NCBI RefSeq assembly: GCF_002117445.1
Contig: NZ_CP019937.1
Location: 993,501 to 1,057,500 of the forward strand
Direction of reading: 5' to 3'
Origin: Ketogulonicigenium robustum
Lineage (GTDB): Bacteria > Pseudomonadota > Alphaproteobacteria > Rhodobacterales > Rhodobacteraceae
Length of the DNA stretch: 64,000 bases
A program made the translations under genes and the position numbers. Position 1 is the stretch's first letter; each line of letters opens with the position of its first letter. Of the stretch, positions 29,792-39,319 are shown piece after piece. A model generated the notes under the pieces. It saw only the letters and a list, made by a program, of their open reading frames with translations. It was not told the DNA's origin and did no database searches.

Positions 29792-29867
29792 CCCCAGGTC
29801 GCGCGGTTTTGCGCCCAGTTAAGCACAATCGGGTTGGCCGTCAATATAGTCAGTAATGCTTACCTAG

Positions 29868-30476
29868 TCAAAAGCCTACATACCGGTCGCGGCGGTGGTT
29901 TACGGCGATAACGAAGTTCAAAACGACAGCACCGACGAAACTGTAAAGGACGATCGGCAAGGGCAGGATCATCAGTGCAATCGCAAATAGAACCGCGTCA
30001 AAGGCCATCTGGATCTGGCCTGCGCGCAGGCGGGTGCGCTCTTGCAAATAGACTGCCAGAATGCCGATGCCGCCTAGGCTTGCGCCATGGCGGAACAGCG
30101 CCAGCAACGCCGAGCCTGATATGCAGCCATATATCACAGCACCGAATAGCGGATTGAAGCTGTCAAAACTGACCCAATCGCGGATCAGATAGCTGAGGAT
30201 CGACATCACCGTGACCGCGATGAAGGTTTTAACCATAAAACGCAGGCCCATGCGTTTGTAGCCGATCCAGTAGAAGGGGATGTTGATCAGAAAGAACACC
30301 GCCCCGAACGACCAGCCGCTGACATAGGAAATCAGCACGGCCAGCCCTGCCATCTGCCCGGTGACAAACCCCAGCGACGTCAAGATCACCATGCCGAACG
30401 CGGCCATTACGGTGCCGAAGGCCAGCCCCTGTGCGTCGTCGAACAAGGTGTGGTGCTGATCGGATTGGTTTGACAT
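29868..30476 (-). CDS. YitT-family membrane protein, copy B
   Basis: The protein has 202 residues from the ATG at 30476, which follows AGGG. An in-frame ATG at 30506 would add ten residues. It has the same helix pattern as copy A: GFVTGQMAGLAVLISY, SFGAVFFLINIPFYWIGYKRMG and ALFRHGASLGGIGILAVYLQERT. The C-terminal NHRRDRYVGF parallels NHRKDWYIAG in copy A. Divergence between the copies is large enough that the duplication is old. Function is unknown. Confidence 0.88.
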   Translation of the reverse strand: MSNQSDQHHTLFDDAQGLAFGTVMAAFGMVILTSLGFVTGQMAGLAVLISYVSGWSFGAVFFLINIPFYWIGYKRMGLRFMVKTFIAVTVMSILSYLIRDWVSFDSFNPLFGAVIYGCISGSALLALFRHGASLGGIGILAVYLQERTRLRAGQIQMAFDAVLFAIALMILPLPIVLYSFVGAVVLNFVIAVNHRRDRYVGF

Positions 30477-30557
30477 GGTTGGCCCTGTGATGGTGATGTC
30501 GGCCATTCATCGCAGCCGTGCGCCAGATGCAAGCCCTGGCACAGGCGGGCGAACACA

Positions 30558-30585
30558 AAAGGGCCGGTCAAACGACCGGCCCTTT
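30558..30585 (-). terminator. Intrinsic terminator of icd
   Basis: AAAGGGCCGGTC and GACCGGCCCTTT flank a 4-nt loop, 15 nt past the icd stop, followed on the minus strand by TTTTGTG. Confidence 0.88.
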
Positions 30586-30600
30586 GGATCTGTCCATTTT

Positions 30601-31815
30601 TTAACCGACGAGGGCCTTGTTCAGGTATTCGTCGACTTTTTCCAGATAACCCATGGTGGAAAGCCATTTTTGGTCAGGGCCGACCAGCAGCGCCAGATCT
30701 TTGGTCATAAAGCCGTCTTCGACGGTCTGCACGGTCACACGCTCCAACGTCTCGGCGAAGCGCAGCAGCTGTGCGTTGTCGTCCAGCTTGGCACGATGCT
30801 TCAGGCCGCCCGTCCAAGCGTAGATCGACGCGATCGAGTTGGTCGAGGTTTCCTTGCCCTTCTGATGCTCGCGGTAGTGGCGGGTCACGGTGCCGTGGGC
30901 GGCCTCGGCCTCGACGGTCTTGCCATCGGGGGTCATCAGAACGCTGGTCATCAGGCCTAGGCTGCCAAAGCCTTGCGCGACGGTATCGGATTGCACGTCA
31001 CCGTCGTAGTTCTTGCACGCCCAGACGTAACCGCCCGACCACTTCATCGCGCTGGCGACCATGTCGTCGATCAGGCGGTGCTCGTACGTGATGCCGGCTT
31101 TCTTAAACTTTTCTTCGAACTCTTCCTCGAACACCTTCTGGAACAGATCCTTGAAGCGCCCGTCATAGGCCTTCAGGATGGTGTTTTTGGTCGACAGGTA
31201 CACAGGCCAGCCAAGGCTGAGGCCGTAGTTCATCGACGCGCGGGCAAAGTCGATGATCGACTGGTCGAGGTTGTACATCCCCATCGCCACACCAGCGGCG
31301 GGGGCGTCGAATACGTCGTATTCCAGCACCGTGCCGTCGTCGCCGACGAATTTCATCGTCAGCTTGCCCTTGCCGGGGAAGCGGAAGTCGGTCGCGCGAT
31401 ATTGGTCGCCAAAGGCATGGCGGCCGACCACGATGGGCTGCGTCCAGCCCGGCACAAGGCGCGGCACGTTCGAACAAATGATCGGCTGGCGGAAGATCAC
31501 GCCGCCCAAGATGTTGCGGATGGTGCCGTTGGGCGACTTCCACATCTTCTTCAGGCCGAATTCTTCGACGCGGGCCTCGTCGGGGGTGATGGTGGCACAT
31601 TTCACGCCAACGCCATATTGCTTGATCGCATTGGCGGCGTCGATGGTCACCTGATCATCGGTCGCATCGCGATATTCGATCCCGAGGTCGTAATATTTCA
31701 GGTCGACGTCCAGATAGGGCAGGATCAACTTTTGCTTGATGAAATCCCAGATGATCCGGGTCATCTCGTCACCGTCGAGTTCGACGACAGGGTTTTCTAC
31801 CTTGATTTTAGTCAT
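30601..31815 (-). CDS. icd: NADP-dependent isocitrate dehydrogenase
   Basis: The protein has 404 residues, the homodimeric eukaryote-like form common in alphaproteobacteria. It converts isocitrate to 2-oxoglutarate with NADPH in the TCA cycle. The family start [20 protein letters not shown] is present with the substrate-binding SPNGTIRN and the NADP-binding [10 protein letters not shown] segment. A perfect palindrome (31883-31900) lies about 70 bp upstream of the start and may be an operator. A terminator follows the stop codon. The gene is apparently monocistronic. Confidence 0.97.
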   Translation of the reverse strand: MTKIKVENPVVELDGDEMTRIIWDFIKQKLILPYLDVDLKYYDLGIEYRDATDDQVTIDAANAIKQYGVGVKCATITPDEARVEEFGLKKMWKSPNGTIRNILGGVIFRQPIICSNVPRLVPGWTQPIVVGRHAFGDQYRATDFRFPGKGKLTMKFVGDDGTVLEYDVFDAPAAGVAMGMYNLDQSIIDFARASMNYGLSLGWPVYLSTKNTILKAYDGRFKDLFQKVFEEEFEEKFKKAGITYEHRLIDDMVASAMKWSGGYVWACKNYDGDVQSDTVAQGFGSLGLMTSVLMTPDGKTVEAEAAHGTVTRHYREHQKGKETSTNSIASIYAWTGGLKHRAKLDDNAQLLRFAETLERVTVQTVEDGFMTKDLALLVGPDQKWLSTMGYLEKVDEYLNKALVG

Positions 31816-31882
31816 TTGCCCCTCTTGGCTGAAAATGCTCGGCTGGCTTCAGTCTAACATCGGCAAGAGGAGCTGTGAAGAT

Positions 31883-31900
31883 GGTATACGGTCGTATACC
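31883..31900. promoter_or_regulatory. Perfect palindrome upstream of icd
   Basis: GGTATAC, GGTC, GTATACC. The 7-bp arms with a 4-bp centre lie 68 bp upstream of the icd start, in the 97-bp gap before the HD gene. The form is typical of a binding site for a dimeric regulator such as a GntR-family protein; which regulator is unknown. Confidence 0.5.
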
Positions 31901-31912
31901 GACCGAAAGTGA

Positions 31913-32518
31913 CTAAATTCGCCCGTGGGCGCTGAACCATTGGGCGATCTCGGCGCGCACGCGTTGCCACACGTTCGGCAGCGTCAGCGCGACCTTGGGT
32001 GCGATGCGGGTGTCGATCTGTTCCAGCGTGACATCATATTCCAACCACGATCCACCATCGCCCAGCATGTTCAGCACCGGCGGCTGCACACGGTCGAGCG
32101 ACTTGGCGTAGCGGGCGGTCGGGGTCTGGGCGTCCTCGAACTCATGCCAGGTCTCCAGCATCTCTTGCGCCAGATCGGGGGGCAGCAGGCCGAAAATGCG
32201 CTTAGCGGCAGCGGCCTCGGCCAGCACAATATCGGCGGCGCCGTGCGCCAGCCCGTTCTGGCTGTGCAGGGGCACATCACCCACGTCGATTTCCACCAAA
32301 TCATGGATCAGCAGCATACGGACGGCCTTGGCGACATCGACATCCGGCCCCGCCTGATCGGCCAACACCAGCGCATAGAGCGCCAGCGTCCAGCTATGTT
32401 CGCCCGAGTTTTCCTTGCGCGACCCGTCGGCCAAGGGGGTCGAGCGGTAGACCGACTTCAGCTTCTCGACCTCACGCAGGAATGCAAGTTGCTGGCCCAG
32501 CCGGTCTACCGGCGCCAT
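31913..32518 (-). CDS. HD-domain hydrolase (YfbR/HDDC2-like)
   Basis: The protein has 201 residues. The HD metal-binding pattern is seen as ENSGEHSW, HDLVEIDVGD and a later Asp (KSLDRVQP). Related proteins are 5'-nucleotidases for deoxynucleoside monophosphates. The ATG shares its A with the stop codon of the preceding hydrolase gene (TAATG at 32520-32516), so the two are cotranslated. Confidence 0.85.
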   Translation of the reverse strand: MAPVDRLGQQLAFLREVEKLKSVYRSTPLADGSRKENSGEHSWTLALYALVLADQAGPDVDVAKAVRMLLIHDLVEIDVGDVPLHSQNGLAHGAADIVLAEAAAAKRIFGLLPPDLAQEMLETWHEFEDAQTPTARYAKSLDRVQPPVLNMLGDGGSWLEYDVTLEQIDTRIAPKVALTLPNVWQRVRAEIAQWFSAHGRI

Positions 32519-33171
32519 TAGCGGGTGCCTTCGGTCAAGCGGCGCTTGACGTAGCCCTGCACCGACCCGACCATCGTGTCCATGTAGGGGTCGTCAAAGA
32601 AGTGACCAGCACCTTCCACAACTTCATGCGTGATGGTGATGCCTTTTTGCTCGTGCAGCTTGCGCACCAGTGCCGATGTATCGGCAGGCGGGGCCACGCG
32701 GTCGGCCGCGCCGTTGATAATCAGCCCCGAGGCCGGGCAGGGCGCAAGGAAGCTGAAGTCATACAGGTTCGCAGGCGGCGCGACCGAGACGAAGCCGGTG
32801 ATTTCGGGGCGGCGCATCAGCAGTTGCATCCCGATCCATGCGCCAAAGCTGAAGCCCGCGACCCAGCAGTGCTTGGCGTTGGTGTTCATCGACTGCAGGT
32901 AATCCAGCGCGGCGGCGGCATCTGACAGCTCGCCAATGCCTTGGTCGTACTCGCCTTGGCTGCGCCCCACGCCGCGGAAGTTGAAGCGCAGCACCGTGAA
33001 GCCCATGTTATAGAACGCATAGTGCAGATTATAGACCACGCGGTTGTTCATGGTGCCGCCAAATTGCGGATGCGGATGCAGAACGATTGCGATCGGTGCA
33101 TCCCGGTCCTTTTGGGGGTGGTAGCGCCCCTCGATACGGCCTTCGGGTCCGGGAAAAATCACTTCAGGCAT
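32518..33171 (-). CDS. Alpha/beta hydrolase (dienelactone-hydrolase-like, YghX/CocE type)
   Basis: The protein has 217 residues from the ATG at 33171, which has AAGGGG 6 nt upstream. The frame upstream adds a tail not expected. The hydrolase pattern shows LHPHPQFGGTMNN (oxyanion region), the nucleophile elbow AGFSFGAW, an Asp in GAADRVAPP and the His in GAGHFF. Members act on small esters or acyl compounds; the substrate here is unknown. It is coupled to the HD-domain gene and is divergent from the suf operon, with the shared 257-bp region carrying an iron-box-like dyad. Confidence 0.85.
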   Translation of the reverse strand: MPEVIFPGPEGRIEGRYHPQKDRDAPIAIVLHPHPQFGGTMNNRVVYNLHYAFYNMGFTVLRFNFRGVGRSQGEYDQGIGELSDAAAALDYLQSMNTNAKHCWVAGFSFGAWIGMQLLMRRPEITGFVSVAPPANLYDFSFLAPCPASGLIINGAADRVAPPADTSALVRKLHEQKGITITHEVVEGAGHFFDDPYMDTMVGSVQGYVKRRLTEGTR

Positions 33172-33234
33172 CGTTACCCCTTGTTTATATCTTCGCATTG
33201 GGCCTGCCATTCTTGACGGGAATGCACAGGCATC

Positions 33235-33249
33235 TTAGAATGATTCAAA
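33235..33249 (+). promoter_or_regulatory. Iron-control-element-like dyad upstream of iscR
   Basis: TTAGAATGATTCAAA is an imperfect dyad resembling the ICE motif bound by Irr in alphaproteobacteria (TTAGAA and TTC-rich arms). It lies about 180 bp upstream of the iscR start. Irr control of suf genes is known in the group; the match here is by eye. Confidence 0.35.
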
Positions 33250-33427
33250 ATCCGCTTGACCCGGCAGCACCATCAGGGCCAGTGGGTATGTGCTGATACA
33301 TCGAATGTGTCATGGCGCAAACCCTACTGTTACAGCCACTTCGGCAAGGCGGGCGGTTGTGCCTCAAGTAATGAGGCGCCACCCCAAGGTCAATGGATGT
33401 GGTCATTTCAGCGGTTGGACGCAAGTC

Positions 33428-33883
33428 ATGAAACTATCGACAAAAGGACGTTACGCCATGGTGGCGCTGGTGGATCTGGCTTTGCAGCCCGATGGCACGC
33501 TGGTCAACTTGGGCGAGATTTCCAAGCGGCAGGACATTTCGCTGCCGTACCTAGAGCAGCTTTTCGTGAAGCTGCGCCGCGCGGATCTGGTGGAATCCGC
33601 CCGTGGTCCGGGCGGCGGCTATAAACTGGCCCGCGCGATGGAGGATATCTCTGTCGCCGAGATCTTGGGGGCGGTGGACGAGACCGTGAGCGCGATGCAC
33701 AAAGGGGCAGGTGCCTCGGGTGGCATTTCAGGCTCGCGCGCGCAGTCGCTGACCAACCGCCTGTGGGAGGGGCTTTCGGCACAAGTCTACGTCTTCCTGC
33801 ACCAGACCAAGCTGTCGGATATTGTGAAAAACCGCTTGGCCCCGTGCCCTGCTGTTCCGTCACTCTTCGAGATTGTCGACTGA
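33428..33883 (+). CDS. iscR: IscR/Rrf2-type Fe-S regulator, cysteine-poor form
   Basis: The protein has 151 residues from the ATG at 33428 (MKLSTKGRYAMVAL), the standard Rrf2 start. The winged-helix DNA-binding part is intact (ISLPYLEQLFVKLRRADLV and RGPGGGYKLAR). The three cysteines that ligate the 2Fe-2S cluster in E. coli IscR are missing; the only Cys is Cys140 near the C-terminus (APCPAVP). The IscR of Rhodobacter sphaeroides is described as binding a cluster without the triad, so this may be a lineage trait. It is the first gene of the suf operon and likely represses it. The stop overlaps the next start (TGATG). Confidence 0.9.
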   Translation: MKLSTKGRYAMVALVDLALQPDGTLVNLGEISKRQDISLPYLEQLFVKLRRADLVESARGPGGGYKLARAMEDISVAEILGAVDETVSAMHKGAGASGGISGSRAQSLTNRLWEGLSAQVYVFLHQTKLSDIVKNRLAPCPAVPSLFEIVD

Positions 33884-34926
33884 TGAGCCGCATCTACCTC
33901 GACCATAATGCCACTGCGCCCCTGCGCCCCGAGGCACGCCTTGCCGCAATGGCCGCGATGGATGCCATCGGCAACCCGTCCTCAGTGCATAGCGAGGGGC
34001 GGGCCGCCAAGAGCATTCTGGAAAAGGCGCGTCAGCAGATCGCCGAAGCCATCGGCGCGATGAACGCCGATATCGTGTTCACCTCGGGCGCGACCGAAGC
34101 TGCGGCGCTGACCATGGCGGGGCGTGGTTTGCGATCCGCCGCGATCGAGCATGAAGCAGTGCTGGCGTGGACGAGCGGCGACCTGCCGGTCGACAATGCG
34201 GGCCGTGTTGCCATTGAAAACGCAGGCGAAAGCGTGCTGCAACTGGCCAATTCCGAAACGGGCGTCGTACAGCGCCTGCCGCAGGGGTTGGCCGCTGTTG
34301 ATGCAACGCAGGGCTTCGGCCGCGTGCCTTTTGCATTTGAATGGTCGGGGGCCAAAGCTGCTATCGTCTCGGCCCACAAGCTGGGCGGATTGAAGGGCGT
34401 CGGCGCCCTGATTATCCCGCAGGGCACCGATGTTACCGCGCAAATGCTGGGCGGCGGGCAAGAGATGGGGCGCCGTTCGGGAACCGAAAATATCGTCGGG
34501 ATCGCTGCATTCGGCGCCGCCGCTGCCGCCGCTGCGGATGATCTGGCCGCTGGCCGCTGGGACGAGGTTGCGGCCCTGCGCGATTTGCTGGAAGACGCGA
34601 TTTTGGCTGGCAGCGACATCACCAGCGTCGCGGGCAAAGACGCGGTGCGTTTGCCCAACACCACCAGCCTGATCACCCCCGGCTGGAAGGGCGAGACACA
34701 GGTTATGGCAATGGATCTGGCGGGCTTTGCCATATCTGCAGGGTCGGCCTGTTCATCGGGCAAGGTGCGCGCCAGCAAAGTGCTGCGCGCCATGGGATAC
34801 GATGCGGACGCGGCGGCTTCGGTCATGCGCGTCTCGCTGGGATTGGAAACGACACGCGAGCAAGTTTTGCGCTTTGCCGAAGCTTGGATTGCGAAAAGCG
34901 CCAAACATCGTCAGAAGGCGGCATGA
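33883..34926 (+). CDS. Group I cysteine desulfurase (NifS/IscS-like)
   Basis: The protein has 347 residues from the ATG at 33883, which shares its A with the iscR stop. It liberates sulfur from cysteine through a PLP-bound intermediate. The PLP lysine is Lys166 (SAHKLGG) and the sulfur-accepting Cys is Cys290 in SAGSACSSG. The C-terminal IscU-binding extension of full-length IscS is short, so the scaffold partner may be SufB or another acceptor. It is a second desulfurase beside sufS in the same operon, an arrangement usual in Rhodobacteraceae. Confidence 0.9.
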   Translation: MSRIYLDHNATAPLRPEARLAAMAAMDAIGNPSSVHSEGRAAKSILEKARQQIAEAIGAMNADIVFTSGATEAAALTMAGRGLRSAAIEHEAVLAWTSGDLPVDNAGRVAIENAGESVLQLANSETGVVQRLPQGLAAVDATQGFGRVPFAFEWSGAKAAIVSAHKLGGLKGVGALIIPQGTDVTAQMLGGGQEMGRRSGTENIVGIAAFGAAAAAAADDLAAGRWDEVAALRDLLEDAILAGSDITSVAGKDAVRLPNTTSLITPGWKGETQVMAMDLAGFAISAGSACSSGKVRASKVLRAMGYDADAAASVMRVSLGLETTREQVLRFAEAWIAKSAKHRQKAA

Positions 34927-34957
34927 GGGGCGCGGGGAATTGAAAAAGGACGACGCA

Positions 34958-36460
34958 ATGGAAGACCTACAGGTAAAGGAAGGCGTGGACGAGGCAACTG
35001 TTGCCGCCGTCGCGCAGCTTTCCGGTGCATACAAACACGGTTGGGAAACCGAGATCGAGACCGACTACGCGCCCAAAGGTCTGAATGAAGACATCGTCCG
35101 GCTGATCTCGAAAAACAACGGCGAGCCTGAGTGGATGCTGGATCTGCGTCTGCAGGCCTTTGCCCGCTGGCAGAAGATGGAAAGCCCGACGTGGCCGATG
35201 CTGACTCTGCCGGAGATCGACTTTCAGGACCAGTATTACTACGCCCGCCCCAAAAGCATGGCCGTAAAGCCCAAAAGCTTGGACGAGGTCGACCCGAAGC
35301 TGTTGGCGACCTATGAAAAGCTGGGTATTCCGCTGAAGGAACAGATGCTGCTGGCTGGCGTTGAGGGGGCAGAAGCCCCGCGCAAGGTCGCGGTTGATGC
35401 GGTGTTCGACTCGGTTTCGGTCGGGACGACCTTCAAGGACGAGCTGGCCAAAGCGGGCGTGATTTTCTGCTCGATCTCGGAAGCCATCCGCGAGCATCCC
35501 GAACTGGTCAAGAAATACCTCGGCTCGGTCGTGCCCGCGTCGGACAACTTCTACGCCACGCTGAACTCGGCCGTCTTTTCCGATGGATCGTTCGTCTACA
35601 TCCCGCCTGGCGTCCGCTGCCCGATGGAGCTGTCGACCTATTTCCGCATCAATGCCGAGAACACAGGTCAGTTTGAGCGCACGCTGATCATCGCCGACAA
35701 AGGCAGCTACGTCAGCTACCTTGAGGGCTGCACCGCGCCGCAGCGCGATATTGCGCAACTGCATGCCGCCGTGGTCGAAATCGTCATCGAGGAAGACGCC
35801 GAGGTCAAATACTCGACCGTGCAAAACTGGTTCCCCGGTGACGCCGAAGGCAAGGGCGGGATCTACAACTTCGTGACCAAGCGCGCCGACTGCCGCGGCG
35901 ATCGTGCCAAGGTGATGTGGACGCAGGTTGAAACCGGCTCGGCCATCACGTGGAAATACCCCTCGTGCATCCTGCGCGGCGATGACAGCCAAGGCGAGTT
36001 TTACTCGATCGCCATTGCGAACAACGCCCAGCAGGCCGACACCGGCACAAAGATGATCCACTTGGGCAAAAACACCAAGTCGCGCATCGTCTCGAAGGGG
36101 ATTTCGGCGGGCAAGGCGCAAAATACCTATCGCGGCCTTGTTTCGATGCACCCCAAGGCGCAAAACAGCCGCAACTACACCCAGTGCGACAGCTTGCTGA
36201 TCGGCGATAAATGCGGTGCCCACACGGTGCCTTACATCGAAGTGCGCAACAATTCTTCGCGGGTCGAGCATGAGGCGACGACCAGCAAGGTGGACGACGA
36301 CCAGATGTTCTACTGCCGCTCGCGCGGGATGGACGAGGAACAGGCGGTCGCGGTTATCGTCAACGGCTTCGTCAAGGACGTGCTGCAGGCGCTGCCGATG
36401 GAATTCGCGATGGAAGCCCAAGCGCTGGTCGCGATCAGCCTGGAAGGTTCGGTCGGCTGA
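34958..36460 (+). CDS. sufB: Fe-S cluster assembly protein SufB
   Basis: The protein has 500 residues from the ATG at 34958, with AAGGA 8 nt upstream. SufB forms the SufB2C2 or SufBC2D scaffold on which Fe-S clusters are built. Conserved segments include SVPTT-type [49 protein letters not shown] and the C-terminal [12 protein letters not shown] region with the conserved Glu/His pair. The terminal TGA overlaps the next ATG by one base, which codes a methyltransferase rather than sufC. Confidence 0.97.
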   Translation: MEDLQVKEGVDEATVAAVAQLSGAYKHGWETEIETDYAPKGLNEDIVRLISKNNGEPEWMLDLRLQAFARWQKMESPTWPMLTLPEIDFQDQYYYARPKSMAVKPKSLDEVDPKLLATYEKLGIPLKEQMLLAGVEGAEAPRKVAVDAVFDSVSVGTTFKDELAKAGVIFCSISEAIREHPELVKKYLGSVVPASDNFYATLNSAVFSDGSFVYIPPGVRCPMELSTYFRINAENTGQFERTLIIADKGSYVSYLEGCTAPQRDIAQLHAAVVEIVIEEDAEVKYSTVQNWFPGDAEGKGGIYNFVTKRADCRGDRAKVMWTQVETGSAITWKYPSCILRGDDSQGEFYSIAIANNAQQADTGTKMIHLGKNTKSRIVSKGISAGKAQNTYRGLVSMHPKAQNSRNYTQCDSLLIGDKCGAHTVPYIEVRNNSSRVEHEATTSKVDDDQMFYCRSRGMDEEQAVAVIVNGFVKDVLQALPMEFAMEAQALVAISLEGSVG

Positions 36461-37233
36461 TGGAAGGCCCGCTGCAAACCGCCACCCCGACGGGGGAAGG
36501 CACGGCGTATTTCGACTTTTTGGCCGCGCTGCGTGCGCTGGCCAAGGGCGACCCCGTGCGTTTCCCCCCGTTCGAGCTGGCGCGTTGGGGCGGGCTGACT
36601 TTTTGCCTGAACTACGACCATGACCCGATCCAGCGCGCCCTGCGCAATGGCCGTTTTTACGAGGCCGAGGCGCTGCGGCATGTCACCAAGCTGCTGCCGG
36701 CAGGGGCAGATATTCTGGACGTGGGCAGCAATATCGGCAACCACGCGCTGTATTTCGCCACCCAAACCAATGCGCGCCGCGTTGTGGTGATCGAGCCGAA
36801 CCCTCTGGCGATTGCGCCTTTGATGGCCAACGTTGTGGTGAACGGCCTGCTGGGCAAGGTCGACCTATCTTACTTGGGGATCGGCCTGTCCGATCATGAC
36901 GAGGCGGGCTTTACGATGGACAGGCATTTGCGCAACTTGGGTGCAACGCCCATGCGCAAAGGTGACGGGCAGCTGGTCGTGCGCCAAGGCGACGCGCTGT
37001 TTGCCGATGATCTGTTCCACTTTGTAAAGATCGACACGGAAGGCATGGAAATTAAAGTGCTTTCGGGTCTGTCTGACCTGATAAGCCGCTGCCGCCCGCT
37101 GGTGATGGTCGAGGTGCAGGACAGCAATATCCCGCAGTTGACGGACTGGTACACGCACCACAATTACGAACCAATTGAGGAATGGCGCGTATCGCGCGAT
37201 GCCTCGAACTACCTTTTGCAGCCGAACGGCTGA
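36460..37233 (+). CDS. FkbM-family methyltransferase embedded between sufB and sufC
   Basis: The protein has 257 residues. The ATG at 36460 shares its A with the sufB stop, so it is translationally coupled. The SAM-binding loop ILDVGSNIGNHA is at residues 85-96, followed by VVVIEPNPLAI (the acidic ribose-binding residue) and the FkbM-type FHFVKIDTEGMEIKVLSG motif. FkbM enzymes methylate hydroxyls, often on glycans or secondary metabolites. There is no obvious suf role. The substrate is unknown. Neighbouring suf genes have the same codon style, so it has been in this position for some time. The gap to sufC is 54 nt. Confidence 0.85.
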   Translation: MEGPLQTATPTGEGTAYFDFLAALRALAKGDPVRFPPFELARWGGLTFCLNYDHDPIQRALRNGRFYEAEALRHVTKLLPAGADILDVGSNIGNHALYFATQTNARRVVVIEPNPLAIAPLMANVVVNGLLGKVDLSYLGIGLSDHDEAGFTMDRHLRNLGATPMRKGDGQLVVRQGDALFADDLFHFVKIDTEGMEIKVLSGLSDLISRCRPLVMVEVQDSNIPQLTDWYTHHNYEPIEEWRVSRDASNYLLQPNG

Positions 37234-37287
37234 AACGAAACCCGCCCGCAGCACCGTTCGCGCGGGTCCGACCAAATGGAATAGAAT

Positions 37288-38043
37288 ATGCTGACGATCA
37301 AAAACCTGCATGTGAAGCTGGAAGAGGAAGACAAGGCGATCCTGAAAGGGGTCGATCTGGTCGTCAAACCCGGCGAAGTTCACGCCATCATGGGGCCGAA
37401 CGGCTCGGGCAAGTCGACGACGTCCTACGTTTTGGCCGGGCGCGACGGCTATGAAGTGACCGCGGGCGAGGTCGAATTCGACGGCGAAGATCTGCTGGCG
37501 ATGGAGCCTGAAGAGCGCGCCGCCGCCGGTGTCTTTCTGGCGTTCCAATACCCGGTCGAAATTCCCGGCGTCGGCAACCTCACCTTCTTGCGCACCGCGC
37601 TGAACGCGCAGCGCAAAACCCGCGGCGAGGACGAGCTGTCCGCCGCCGACTTCCTGAAAATCGTCCGCCAGCGCGCCGCCGATCTGAAGATCGACGCCGA
37701 TATGCTGAAGCGTCCGGTCAATGTGGGTTTTTCGGGCGGCGAAAAAAAGCGTAACGAAATCCTCCAGATGGCGATGCTCGAGCCGAAGCTCTGCATCCTT
37801 GACGAGACGGACTCGGGCCTTGACGTCGACGCCATGAAACTGGTTGCCGAGGGCGTAAATGCCCTGCGCTCGCCCGAGCGGTCGTTCGTGGTGATTACGC
37901 ACTATCAGCGCCTGTTGGATCACATTAAACCCGATGTCGTGCATATTATGGCCAATGGCCGCATTGTGAAAACGGGTGGCCCCGAACTGGCGCTGGAAGT
38001 TGAAAACAACGGCTACGGCGATTTGCTGGCAGGGGTGGAATAA
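37288..38043 (+). CDS. sufC: Fe-S assembly ATPase SufC
   Basis: The protein has 251 residues. It is a cytosolic ABC ATPase that drives conformational change in the SufBCD scaffold. Walker A GPNGSGKST is at 36-44. The SufC-type signature FSGGEKKRNE, Walker B CILDETDSGLD and the H-loop TH are present. It starts 54 nt past the methyltransferase gene and 1 nt separates it from sufD. Confidence 0.97.
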   Translation: MLTIKNLHVKLEEEDKAILKGVDLVVKPGEVHAIMGPNGSGKSTTSYVLAGRDGYEVTAGEVEFDGEDLLAMEPEERAAAGVFLAFQYPVEIPGVGNLTFLRTALNAQRKTRGEDELSAADFLKIVRQRAADLKIDADMLKRPVNVGFSGGEKKRNEILQMAMLEPKLCILDETDSGLDVDAMKLVAEGVNALRSPERSFVVITHYQRLLDHIKPDVVHIMANGRIVKTGGPELALEVENNGYGDLLAGVE

Positions 38044-38044
38044 G

Positions 38045-39319
38045 ATGGGTCTGCCGAAGATCAAGGCCGACGCGACCGCCGCCCGTTTGGCCGCACTCGT
38101 TTTGCCCAAGGGCGCTGCATGGGCCGATACCGCCCGGGCCGAGGCTGTCGCGCGACTGGAAACGATGGGGCTGCCGGTGCGCCGCGACGAATACTGGCGT
38201 TATTCGAACCCCGAAGGCTTGAACGCCGTCGCGCCCGCGTCGGTGCAGCCTGCGACTGAAGACGACGCCTTCGCGGCCCGTGATGCGTTCACGGTAACCT
38301 TCGTTGATGGTGTCCTCGACACCGGTTTGTCCGATCTGCCGGAAATAGAAGGAGTTGAGGTTTCCACCCTTGCTGCCGCGCTGGCCGAAGATGGGCACTG
38401 GGCCAAGGACTTGTACGGCAAACTTGAGGCAAAAGGGCAGGTCCCGGTGCAGCGCCCCTTTGCGGCGCTCAACACCGCTTTTGCCTATGGTGGTTTGGTG
38501 CTGCGGGTCACTGGTATTGTCGATCAACCGATCAAAGTGGTCTATCGGCAGGGCGATGCGCAGTCGGATGCCTTCGTGCACCATTTGGTTTTGGTCGAGG
38601 AAGGCGCCAGTGTGACGCTTTTGGAAGTCGGCACGGGTGCCGCGCGTTTCAATAGCGTGACCGAGGTCGAGATCGCGGATCGCGCCGCATTCCACCATAT
38701 CCGTACGCAAGGCCGCACCGCTGACCGCCAGTTGGCGACGCATATGTTCGCGCATCTGGGGGCCGAAGCGCTTTTCAAAAGCTTCACCCTGTCTGTCGAT
38801 GGTCGGTTCACCCGCAACGAATGTGTGCTCGAGATGAGCGGCGATGACGCCTCGGCGCATGTTGCAGGTGTCGCGGTGGGCGAAGGGCGTGATTTCCTGC
38901 ATGACGATACCGTATTCATCACGCATGACGCGGTGAATTGTGAAAGCCGTCAGGTCTTCAAAAAGGTGCTGCGCAATGCGGCCACGGGCGTATTCCAAGG
39001 CAAAATTCTGGTCAAACCCGACGCGCAGAAGACGGACGGTTACCAGATCAGCCAGTCGCTGCTGCTGGACGAGGATGCCAATTTCCTCGCCAAGCCCGAG
39101 CTGGAAATCTACGCCGATGACGTCGCTTGCTCGCACGGGTCGACATCGGGGGCGATCGACGATACCGCGCTGTTCTACCTGCGCTCGCGCGGGGTGCCGC
39201 ATACGCAAGCGGTTGATCTGCTGGTGCTGGCCTTCTTGGCCGAGGCTTTGGACGAAATCGCCGCCGAGGATCTGGCCGAAGATCTGCGCAAGTTGCTGAC
39301 GGATTGGTTGAAGCGCTGA
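38045..39319 (+). CDS. sufD: Fe-S assembly protein SufD
   Basis: The protein has 424 residues from the ATG at 38045 (MGLPKIKADATAARL), 1 nt after the sufC stop. It has the SufB-like beta-helix with the C-terminal motif FKSFTLSVDGRFTRNECVLEMSGDDA, NCESRQVFKKVLRN and the final ACSHGSTSGAIDDTALFYLRSRG. The conserved His near the C-terminus that takes part in cluster formation at the SufB-SufD interface is present. The stop shares its A with the sufS start. Confidence 0.95.
   Translation: MGLPKIKADATAARLAALVLPKGAAWADTARAEAVARLETMGLPVRRDEYWRYSNPEGLNAVAPASVQPATEDDAFAARDAFTVTFVDGVLDTGLSDLPEIEGVEVSTLAAALAEDGHWAKDLYGKLEAKGQVPVQRPFAALNTAFAYGGLVLRVTGIVDQPIKVVYRQGDAQSDAFVHHLVLVEEGASVTLLEVGTGAARFNSVTEVEIADRAAFHHIRTQGRTADRQLATHMFAHLGAEALFKSFTLSVDGRFTRNECVLEMSGDDASAHVAGVAVGEGRDFLHDDTVFITHDAVNCESRQVFKKVLRNAATGVFQGKILVKPDAQKTDGYQISQSLLLDEDANFLAKPELEIYADDVACSHGSTSGAIDDTALFYLRSRGVPHTQAVDLLVLAFLAEALDEIAAEDLAEDLRKLLTDWLKR

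Noticed and set aside
34967-36421. A 484-codon minus-strand frame
   Set aside because: It is the antisense shadow of sufB.
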